Assembly: GCF_902771435.1 (NCBI RefSeq)
Contig: NZ_CACXXB010000006.1
Coordinates: 1-64,000 of the forward strand
Source: an uncultured Methanobrevibacter sp.
GTDB taxonomy: Archaea > Methanobacteriota > Methanobacteria > Methanobacteriales > Methanobacteriaceae
Length of the DNA stretch: 64,000 nt
Reading direction: 5' to 3'
The translations under genes were made by a program, and so were the position numbers. Shown here one piece after another: positions 56,761 through 64,000 of the stretch. The number at the start of each line of letters is the position of its first letter. Position 1 is the first letter of the stretch. The notes under the pieces were generated by a model, which was not told the origin of the DNA, ran no database searches, and saw only the letters and a list, made by a program, of their open reading frames with translations.

Positions 56761-58371
56761 ATGTATGCAGAAGATAAAATATTGATAGGTTGTAATGAAT
56801 CAGAAAATGTTTTTTTACTTCCAAAATTAGCTAACCGTCATGGTTTAATAGCAGGAGCAACAGGAACCGGTAAAACAATTACCTTGAAGACACTTGCGGA
56901 ATCATTTTCCGATATGGGTGTTCCGGTATTTTTAGCGGACATGAAAGGGGATATTTCAGGACTTGCCAAAATAGGTTCAGAAACTGAAAAAATCAAGACA
57001 AATGTTGAAAAATACGATCTTGCAGCTAAAGGATTCAAATATCAGGCATATCCTGTAGAATTCTGGGATCTGTTCGGTGAAAAAGGTCTTCCTGTAAGGG
57101 TAACACTATCTGAAATGGGACCGACACTACTTGCAAAAATCCTCAACCTGTCTGAAGCACAAACTGGTGTTTTGAATATTGTATTCAGGGTTGCAGACAA
57201 TAATTCCCTACCTATCATAGACTTGAAGGACTTAAAAGCAATGATCAATCATGTCGTTGAAAACAAGGCGCAGTATGAAAGCGAATATGGTGCAATTGCC
57301 GAAAAATCAGCAAACACCATCTTAAGAAGCCTTATCACTCTTGAAGACCAAGGCGGCAACGACTTTTTCTTTGAACCTGCACTTGATTTGAATGACTTTA
57401 TCAGATTGGATGAAAACGGTAAGGGTATCATCAACATTCTTGATGCTCAAAAACTCTCACTTTCTCCAGAAATCTACTCAACATTCCTGTTGTGGATGCT
57501 TTCAGAACTGTTTGAAAACATGCCTGAAGTCGGCGACATGGACAAGCCTAAATTCGTATTCTTCTTTGACGAAGCACACCTGCTTTTCGATGACATGTCA
57601 CCTGAATTTGGCAAAAAAATCGAACAGATTGTAAGGCTTATTAGATCAAAAGGCGTAGGTCTGTATTTCATATCACAGTCTCCTGCAGATATTCCTGATG
57701 ACATTCTGGCACAACTCGGAAACCGTGTTCAACATGCGCTTCATGCATACACTCCAAAAGACCAAAAGGCTGTGAAAGTTGCAGCAGAAACATTCAGGCC
57801 AAACCCTAACTTCAACACTGCAGATGTAATCTCAGAGCTTGGAATAGGTCAGGCACTGGTTTCAGTTCTTGATGAAAAGGGTGTTCCTACCGTAGTTGAA
57901 CAGGTGGACATTGTACCTCCTCAAAGCTATATAGGAGCCATTGACGATGCAATGAGAGCCGAACTGATCAATTTATCCGAGCTTAAACCTAAATACTATG
58001 AGGCAGTTGACCCTCAATCCGCTTATGAACTGTTATTGAATAAGATTGAAGAGGATTCCAATCTGGAAAGTGAAGTTGTCCCTGAAACCAAGGAAGCTAT
58101 CGAACAGGCAATTGAGGAAAGTCATGAGGCTCCTGCAGAACCTGCTCCTCAAGTTGAGGAACCTGCTCAGGAAGCACCCGCACAGCCTGCATTTGGACTG
58201 GGTGACATTTTGGGAACTGTTTTAGGTGGAGGCCAACCTGCAAACGGCAAAAAAGCCAAAAAGTCCGAAACCCAAAAAATGGCCGAAAAAGCTGTCGCAC
58301 AGGCTGCAAACACCGCTGCCCGTGAAGTGACAAAAGGAATCATGAGAGGAATTTTCGGACAAATGAAATAA
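56761..58371 (+). CDS. HerA-like ATP-binding protein (DUF853 type)
   Basis: 536 residues from ATG 56761, which has GGGTGA 5 nt upstream; GTG at 56752 would overlap the helicase stop. Hexameric DNA-pumping ATPase of the HerA/FtsK superfamily: Walker A IAGATGTGKTITLKTL, FLADMKGDISGLAK, Walker B FVFFFDEAHLLFDD, and FISQSPADIPDDILAQLGNRV. The tail (about 440-490) is rich in Ala/Pro/Glu. Members of this DUF853 group are widespread in bacteria and archaea, with role little known; here the helicase upstream suggests DNA processing. Confidence 0.92.
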   Translation: MYAEDKILIGCNESENVFLLPKLANRHGLIAGATGTGKTITLKTLAESFSDMGVPVFLADMKGDISGLAKIGSETEKIKTNVEKYDLAAKGFKYQAYPVEFWDLFGEKGLPVRVTLSEMGPTLLAKILNLSEAQTGVLNIVFRVADNNSLPIIDLKDLKAMINHVVENKAQYESEYGAIAEKSANTILRSLITLEDQGGNDFFFEPALDLNDFIRLDENGKGIINILDAQKLSLSPEIYSTFLLWMLSELFENMPEVGDMDKPKFVFFFDEAHLLFDDMSPEFGKKIEQIVRLIRSKGVGLYFISQSPADIPDDILAQLGNRVQHALHAYTPKDQKAVKVAAETFRPNPNFNTADVISELGIGQALVSVLDEKGVPTVVEQVDIVPPQSYIGAIDDAMRAELINLSELKPKYYEAVDPQSAYELLLNKIEEDSNLESEVVPETKEAIEQAIEESHEAPAEPAPQVEEPAQEAPAQPAFGLGDILGTVLGGGQPANGKKAKKSETQKMAEKAVAQAANTAAREVTKGIMRGIFGQMK

Positions 58372-58381
58372 GGGTGATTGT

Positions 58382-58873
58382 ATGGCTCATCCACATGTAA
58401 AGGCAATTGAAAAGATGAATCCGGCATCTTTAATTAATATAATTGAAGAGTCTCAAATGACATATGTGCGTGAAAACTTAAGCGTATTTCTGCACAGAAG
58501 CCAGATTGTTCTTTTAAAGCAGGTCAGAAAGCATGAAAAACCTCATCACAAACGCATTAGAATCAGGCAATATGAAAAGGCGGAAAAGGATGACCTGTTC
58601 AACATGCATTTAGGACTGTATCTCAAGAAATATGAAAAACTTGCCAAAATCGGTTTGATTGAAATAGACAAAAATCCCGATAACGGACTTGCCTATGACT
58701 GCACACTAACCGAAAAGGGCCGGGAGGTTTTGGAAGAAATCGACAGCCTTGAGCGCGAGTGGGAAAGTGTCGTCAACATTAACGATGATGATTTGAAAGT
58801 CCTGAAGAAACTGGCTTTAGATTCATTTGAAATTTCATATAACCACAAGAAAAAGAAAGGTTTCATTTTTTAA
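58382..58873 (+). CDS. Winged-helix-like protein, third gene of the helicase operon
   Basis: 163 residues. The first part is helical with many basic residues (KHEKPHHKRIRIRQYEKAEK), then YLKKYEKLAKIGLIEIDKN and CTLTEKGREVLEEIDSLE, which look like the recognition helix and wing of a MarR/ArsR-like winged helix. No family assigned with certainty. It starts 10 nt after the HerA-like gene (GGGTGATTGT before ATG 58382) and overlaps the converging DUF123 gene by 11 nt. Probably DNA-binding. Confidence 0.75.
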   Translation: MAHPHVKAIEKMNPASLINIIEESQMTYVRENLSVFLHRSQIVLLKQVRKHEKPHHKRIRIRQYEKAEKDDLFNMHLGLYLKKYEKLAKIGLIEIDKNPDNGLAYDCTLTEKGREVLEEIDSLEREWESVVNINDDDLKVLKKLALDSFEISYNHKKKKGFIF

Positions 58874-59288
58874 GAATTTCAAAATCCATGGCTATTGAAT
58901 CATATGCATCTTTTACACATTCAATAGCTTCTTTTTTTGTTTTAAAATAATATAAATGGCTTTCACAGTCACAGTCAGAACATCCAAAATCCCTGATTCC
59001 TGATGTTTTTGATGCGATGTATTTTGAGAGGTCACATTCTATTTTTCGATTTGATCTGTTGTAGATTACCTCAGTGATTTGTGAATATTTTAGAAAGTAG
59101 TCTATGTGCCAGTGAAGCTTTTTATCATCGCTCAGGTGTCTTTTAATTCTTGAAATCAGCGAATTCATCGCCGAGCCCACATAGACGTAATAACCTTTCT
59201 TGAATTTGATTTTGCCTAATTTTTTTCCAATTTTAATCTCGGAAGTTTCATCCAGTCTGATGACTAAACAGTAACATCCTTTCATCAT
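58863..59288 (-). CDS. DUF123 / GIY-YIG-like nuclease-family protein
   Basis: 141 residues. The GIY-YIG core appears as GYYVYVGSAMNSLISRIKRH, after CYCLVIRLDE, and is followed by DDKKLHWHIDYFLK and DFGCSDCDCESHLYYF. This is the archaeal DUF123 family related to endonuclease III-associated domains, not UvrC: it lacks the UvrC UVR and RNase-H-like parts. Nuclease activity is likely but the substrate is unknown. Stops in an 11-nt overlap with the opposite-strand gene. Confidence 0.88.
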   Translation of the reverse strand: MMKGCYCLVIRLDETSEIKIGKKLGKIKFKKGYYVYVGSAMNSLISRIKRHLSDDKKLHWHIDYFLKYSQITEVIYNRSNRKIECDLSKYIASKTSGIRDFGCSDCDCESHLYYFKTKKEAIECVKDAYDSIAMDFEILKK

Positions 59289-59415
59289 GGATTACTTTGA
59301 CTTTAGGATATATTAAAATGACCTATATTTTTTCTAAATTTAAGTTGATTATTTATAATATTATCCATATAAATTAAATTAGTATAAAATAATTTTTATT
59401 TGTGGAGGTCTAAAA

Positions 59416-62400
59416 TTGTTTGTAAAATCGAATAAATCAATCATAATTGGCTTATTGTTATTATTTTCATTGATCTTAATTCCAATAAGCTTTGCAGCGG
59501 ATAACACTACTGCAATATTGAGTCATGAAACTGCCAATGTGACAGATGCAGTTTCAGTTCCTTTGGAGGATAATGCTTTAGCAGCATCAAACGATTATTA
59601 TTTTGATGCGTCAGCTGAAAGCGATGGGAACGGATCCATATCCAGTCCCTATAAATATCTAAAAGCTGAATATATAAAGGAAAATTCCAATCTATATTTT
59701 GCCAATGGTCAGTATAATTTGGATAAGGCCAAAACCATTCAAGAGGTAAATATTATAGGCAGTGATGTGGACAGGACAATAATCAAATATGACGGCCAGG
59801 CATTCACGGTCAGCAACCAGTTTACAGTTAAAAACGTCACATTTATGGATTTGTCCATTACTAATAATGCTAAATTCACTGCATCCAATGTGATTTTTGA
59901 AGAAGGCTACGGATCCAGGCCGGACAGCTATGGAAACAATTGGGGCGGTGCAATATATACTCCGGATGGTTATGAAAACGCTTATGTAAATGTTAACAAT
60001 TGCACCTTCAAAAACAATTATGCGGTGTATGGCGGAGCCATCTACATTGGTGCGGGCAATTTAAACGTGTCAAATTCATTGTTTTTCAACAATTACGCAT
60101 ACAATTATGGAGGTGCAATAGCATGCGATTATGCTTCCAGTATTTTCGTTTCCAAATCCAAATTCTACAATTCACGTTCACAGGAAGATGCCGGAGGAAG
60201 CATTTACATCAGGCAGGCATCCAGATTCACCGCAGACCACATTGATATTTCAAATTCATCTGCAACTTTCGGCGGTGCATTGACAACATTAAACACTACC
60301 GTTTCACTAAGCTATGTTAATATGACTGATAACTCCGCCAAATATGATGGAGGTGCAATTTTTCATATGTATGGTGGATTTACAATGTCATATTCAAGAT
60401 TCATCAATAATTCTGCCAAAAACGGCGGTGCAATATTTATTGACAACTCCACAAACGCAATTTTCATGCGCAATACTTTTACAGACAATAAGGCAACCGA
60501 TACCGGAGGAGCAGTCTATTCCATTTTAAATAAATTTAACCCTCCATTTCCAAGAGTCAACACTTTTAATTCTAATATTGCAGCTCATGGAAGCGATTAT
60601 TATGATGCCTCTAGCATTAATTTAACAATCGGAAATGGAAATTACACAATGTATAATATGGAGGTGAATCCGATATCATCTCTTCCAAGCAGATACAGTC
60701 TGATTGATGAGGGCTATGTTACCACTGTTAAAGACCAGCAAACCAGCGGTAACTGCTGGGCATTCACTGCACTGGCTGCTTTGGAATCATGCATTCTGAA
60801 GGCAACCGGTGAGACATTGAATCTTTCTGAAGAAAATATGAAAAACATCATTGCAATGTATTCCGACTACGGCTGGAAAATAGATACCAATGAGGGGGGC
60901 TATGATAATATGCCTTGGGGATATCTTGCAGGCTGGCTGGGTCCTGTGGATGAAACTGATGACCAGTTTGATGACAAGTCAACATTATCTCCGATATTGA
61001 ACAGCATCATGCATGTTCAAAACATCAAGTTTTTAAAGCGCAGCTCCTTTACAGACAACGATGAAATCAAAAGGGCAGTCCTGAATTACGGTGCTGTAGG
61101 TACAGCATTTTATTATCATAATGATTATTATAACTATCAAAAATATGCTTATTACTGTGGGTATAGTACTGGTGGCAACCATGCAGTAACAATCGTCGGA
61201 TGGGATGATACATACTCAAAAAATAATTTTAAATATGGCAGCGCTCCTGGTGACGGTGCATGGATTGTAAAAAACAGCTGGAATTCAAACTGGGGAAATA
61301 AGGGATACTTCTATGTGTCATATTATGATGCAAATTTTGCAAGGCCTCAAGTGGAAGCCTCTGCATATACTTTCATTTTAAATGACACAATCCGTTTTGA
61401 TAAAAATTACCAGTATGATATAGCAGGAATGACAGATTACTTTTACAGCACCACATCAAATGCATTGTACAAGAACAGATTCACATCAACTTGTGATGAA
61501 TATCTGGCGGCTGTTTCAACATACTTTGAAAAAGCAACCAACTGGACAGCAACAGTTCTTGTAAATGATGAGATAAAGGATGCATTATCCGGAATTTCAG
61601 CTTCAGGTTATTATACATTCAATCTCAATAAGTTCATTCCAGTCAAAAGCGGTGATGTCTTTGAGGTCATATTCAATATTACCGCCTCTGGCGATGTGGG
61701 TGTTCCGATATCTGAAATATATTCTTTAAATAAATTGGTTTATGCTCCAGGCGTTTCTTATATAAGCTGGGACGGTGTAAATTGGTTTGATTTATACAAT
61801 TTTTCTAAAACTTACCCTGATCACACTTATAATTCAGGTGTGGCTTGTATTAAGGCATTTACATATTTAAACCCAATCAATACATTGACAAATCTGAGCA
61901 TTGATTTTAAACGGGAGGGATTATCCAACATTTCAGCCAGGATTTATGACGAATTTGGAAATCTTGTAAAATATGGAAATGTCACTTTCAATATAAACGG
62001 CGAAAACCGGACTGTCAGTGTGGAAAATGGTGTTGCAAAATTATCATATGGCTTTAATAAAAAGGTCAATTCAATATCCGCTTCATTTGATGCAACAGGT
62101 TACAATTCATCTTCCAACATGACATCTTACACTCTTCCAAAAATAGATATTGAATGGGCATTAAACATTACCAAGGTTTTCAATAATGTCAATATCACAG
62201 TAACTGCCAACAAACCGCTTAATGAAAGCATAATTATGAATATCAACGGTGAAAACCTTCCATTCAATTTAACCAACGGAACTAACACATTAACAATAAA
62301 GAATTTAGCCAATAATTTGTACAGTGTTCATGTTTCACTTTCCGATGATTCCGATTATTCTGCGGGTATTTTAAGCGGGGAATTTGTAATTGAGATGTAT

Positions 62401-64000
62401 AAGACAAAAATTATCTCCCGCAGTTTAAATGCAACTGATGACGGTGCATTCGCATTCACTATAACTCTGTTGGATGAAAACGATAATGCGGTATCAAATA
62501 GGCAAATCATTTTCACAGTTAACAACTCCACATATGTAAATACAACTGATAATAACGGTCAGGCTATTGTCTATATCAAAATGGATAAGGGAGTTTATGA
62601 CATAGCTTCATCATTTAATGGAGACAACAGTTATTTCGCTTCAAATGCAACAGATTCTATAAACGTTAAAGGAAAAATATGGATTGACGTGAATGTAAAT
62701 GTCTATAGCAACAATGCATTCATCAATGTTTTCGGATCAAATCGCATAAATGAAACATTCACAGTTCTTGTTAACAACAGGCCTCATAATGCAACTTCAA
62801 AAGATGGGGTTGCCACATTGATATTACCTGATTTGGCAAATGATGTTTATAACGTTAAAGTATCTTTAAATGAAAGTGAATATGAGTTCAATGAAGCCGA
62901 AACCCAATTCACAATCAACATTGAGGATAATGTTGAAATTGAAAGCAGCATTGAGATTTCAGGTGATGATGCAATAATCAATATAGAAATTGGGGATGTC
63001 AGCGGTAATGTAAATGTAATTGTAGATGGAAACAGCAATGTTTACCAACTCGCTGGCGGAAAGGCAAACCACACAGTTAAGGACATATCTGCAGGCAACC
63101 ATACTTTAATAATAATATATGAAAACAAAGAGTTCAAATCCGAAATATTCACTGTTCCTAAAAGGCAATCCAGCATTGAATTGAGTTTCGATAACATTAA
63201 AGTCGGTGAAAAAGCCACAATAAGTGTTGATGTTCCTCAAAAAGCTACAGAAATGGTTTCAATTGACATTAACGGAACTTCATACATGGTGAATTTATCC
63301 AAAACCAATACTTTGGATTTAATTTTTGACCGCGCAGGCAATTATTCAATCGTAGCTACATATTGTGGTGATTATAACTATGAATCATCAAAATCACAGG
63401 AATACACTCTCATCGTAGCCGATAAGAAAAGGGCCAACATTTCCATTGATGTTCCTGATGATGTAAAAGTTGGTGATGAAATTCTAATAGGAATCACATC
63501 CGGCACTGATGCACAGCTCGCTGTCACCATCAATGGAGAAGTTCAAAGCATAATTTATGCAAACGGTCCATTGGGATTATCTTTAGGCGATGTTCTCCAG
63601 GCTGCTAACGGTAAAGTTAAATATGTTCCTTTAAAAGGAGGAATCTATAATATTACTGTAATTGCAGGTGAAAATGAAGAGTATGCAGGCGAAACCGTAA
63701 CCAAAGTATTTGAAGCAACTAAAAAAGAGGCAATACTTACAGTTTCACCAATTGCTGATGCAAAAGTCGGCGATAAAGTTACAATCAGTGTTGTAAATGA
63801 AACTGACGGTGCTTTAACCATTAAAGTAAACACAGAAAAAGTGACAGGCGAATATGAAATCACCAAGGCGGGAACATATACAATTACTGTTGAAAGTATT
63901 GAAACCGATGAATACAAAGCAGGATTTACAACCTACGCGTTTAATGTTGCTGAAGAACCTGTAGGGCCGGGTAATATTACTGTTGTCATTGATGGTAAGG
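59416..64000 (+). CDS. Surface cysteine protease / adhesin-like protein, 3' end outside the window
   Basis: One open frame of 1528 codons runs from TTG 59416 (GTGGAGGTCT site before it) to the window edge. Signal peptide: FVKSNKSIIIGLLLLFSLIL, cleavage near SFAA. Residues about 60-420 are beta-helix rungs (NNWGGAIYT, YGGAIYIGAG, NGGAIFID). About 430-640 is a papain-family (C1) peptidase: VKDQQTSGNCWAF with oxyanion Gln441 and nucleophile Cys447, GGNHAVTIVGWDD with His589, and WIVKNSWNSNWGNKGYF with Asn620; the triad is complete. From about 820 on come many Ig-like repeats (GEKATISVDV, VGDEILIGI, VGDKVTISVV). It is exported and wall-associated, and could cleave surface proteins of competitors or host. 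Such peptidase adhesins are known in Methanobrevibacter. Confidence 0.9.
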   Translation, partial: MFVKSNKSIIIGLLLLFSLILIPISFAADNTTAILSHETANVTDAVSVPLEDNALAASNDYYFDASAESDGNGSISSPYKYLKAEYIKENSNLYFANGQYNLDKAKTIQEVNIIGSDVDRTIIKYDGQAFTVSNQFTVKNVTFMDLSITNNAKFTASNVIFEEGYGSRPDSYGNNWGGAIYTPDGYENAYVNVNNCTFKNNYAVYGGAIYIGAGNLNVSNSLFFNNYAYNYGGAIACDYASSIFVSKSKFYNSRSQEDAGGSIYIRQASRFTADHIDISNSSATFGGALTTLNTTVSLSYVNMTDNSAKYDGGAIFHMYGGFTMSYSRFINNSAKNGGAIFIDNSTNAIFMRNTFTDNKATDTGGAVYSILNKFNPPFPRVNTFNSNIAAHGSDYYDASSINLTIGNGNYTMYNMEVNPISSLPSRYSLIDEGYVTTVKDQQTSGNCWAFTALAALESCILKATGETLNLSEENMKNIIAMYSDYGWKIDTNEGGYDNMPWGYLAGWLGPVDETDDQFDDKSTLSPILNSIMHVQNIKFLKRSSFTDNDEIKRAVLNYGAVGTAFYYHNDYYNYQKYAYYCGYSTGGNHAVTIVGWDDTYSKNNFKYGSAPGDGAWIVKNSWNSNWGNKGYFYVSYYDANFARPQVEASAYTFILNDTIRFDKNYQYDIAGMTDYFYSTTSNALYKNRFTSTCDEYLAAVSTYFEKATNWTATVLVNDEIKDALSGISASGYYTFNLNKFIPVKSGDVFEVIFNITASGDVGVPISEIYSLNKLVYAPGVSYISWDGVNWFDLYNFSKTYPDHTYNSGVACIKAFTYLNPINTLTNLSIDFKREGLSNISARIYDEFGNLVKYGNVTFNINGENRTVSVENGVAKLSYGFNKKVNSISASFDATGYNSSSNMTSYTLPKIDIEWALNITKVFNNVNITVTANKPLNESIIMNINGENLPFNLTNGTNTLTIKNLANNLYSVHVSLSDDSDYSAGILSGEFVIEMYKTKIISRSLNATDDGAFAFTITLLDENDNAVSNRQIIFTVNNSTYVNTTDNNGQAIVYIKMDKGVYDIASSFNGDNSYFASNATDSINVKGKIWIDVNVNVYSNNAFINVFGSNRINETFTVLVNNRPHNATSKDGVATLILPDLANDVYNVKVSLNESEYEFNEAETQFTINIEDNVEIESSIEISGDDAIINIEIGDVSGNVNVIVDGNSNVYQLAGGKANHTVKDISAGNHTLIIIYENKEFKSEIFTVPKRQSSIELSFDNIKVGEKATISVDVPQKATEMVSIDINGTSYMVNLSKTNTLDLIFDRAGNYSIVATYCGDYNYESSKSQEYTLIVADKKRANISIDVPDDVKVGDEILIGITSGTDAQLAVTINGEVQSIIYANGPLGLSLGDVLQAANGKVKYVPLKGGIYNITVIAGENEEYAGETVTKVFEATKKEAILTVSPIADAKVGDKVTISVVNETDGALTIKVNTEKVTGEYEITKAGTYTITVESIETDEYKAGFTTYAFNVAEEPVGPGNITVVIDGK

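Noticed and set aside
58863-59288. GIY-YIG protein as the missing UvrC
   Set aside because: Only 141 residues, DUF123-type, without UVR motif, RNase-H-like domain or HhH; it is not a UvrC.
60000-60529. Small plus-strand ORFs inside the protease-adhesin region
   Set aside because: They are out-of-frame shadows; frame 1 is open without interruption from 59416 to the window end and carries the recognisable domains.
1-64000. tRNA, rRNA or intact insertion sequence
   Set aside because: No cloverleaf with GTTCRANNC-type arm, no rRNA signatures and no transposase frame with terminal repeats were found by reading the spacers.

Overview
The window is AT-rich archaeal DNA that looks like a Methanobrevibacter-type (Methanobacteriales) methanogen. 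The pointers are an archaeal membrane LonB protease, a DUF2193 gene next to an aquaporin, a zinc-ribbon Mur ligase of the kind expected in pseudomurein makers, large adhesin-like surface proteins with beta-helix and Ig-like repeats, a methanogen nonribosomal peptide synthetase (NRPS), and GGTGA-type ribosome binding sites about 5 nt before many starts. The genus is inferred from gene content; no rRNA is present.

Layout. 1-12.3 kb: the 3' part of a multimodular NRPS (at least T-C-A-T-C-A-T-C-A-T-reductase), with its frame broken near 575-578, followed by a MATE exporter with an extra C-terminal ATPase-like domain. 12.4-20.5 kb: a beta-helix adhesin, a 1293-residue SAP-domain protein made of seven 122-residue acidic repeats, and a small secreted protein. 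21-33.8 kb: a membrane phosphatase, a secreted cyclophilin-fold protein, a Na+ symporter, flavodoxin, ferredoxin-nitroreductase, a BASS/ACR3-type transporter, FeoB behind a palindromic candidate metal operator, a STAS anti-sigma-antagonist-like protein, an aldo/keto reductase and CobQ. 34.3-43.9 kb: LonB with an 11-bp inverted repeat abutting its TATA box, a Mur ligase, an ADP-ribosylglycohydrolase pair, a GNAT enzyme, and a prs-(96 aa)-uvrB operon. 44-54 kb: a toxin-antitoxin-like pair, uvrA, DUF2193 plus aquaporin, a coiled-coil protein, a DUF368 lipid-phosphate transporter, and a secreted protein joining a Ppx/GppA phosphatase domain to adhesin Ig-like domains. 54-64 kb: a helicase / HerA-like ATPase / winged-helix operon, a DUF123 GIY-YIG protein, and a surface papain-type protease-adhesin that runs off the window end.

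How it fits together. NRPS and MATE probably make and export a peptide aldehyde or alcohol. A STAS protein 18 kb away could be part of the same switch, since the MATE carries an RsbW-like domain. Much of the rest serves the cell surface: adhesins, the exported Ppx/GppA protein, the surface protease, the Mur ligase and the DUF368 protein. uvrB, uvrA and possibly the helicase/HerA operon serve DNA repair.

The least expected items are the exported Ppx/GppA-Ig fusion, the SAP-plus-acidic-repeat protein, an orphan 108-nt inverted-repeat element between cobQ and lonB, and a recurrent design in which terminator hairpins enclose the stop codon of the gene they end. I saw no tRNA, rRNA, CRISPR array or intact insertion sequence.
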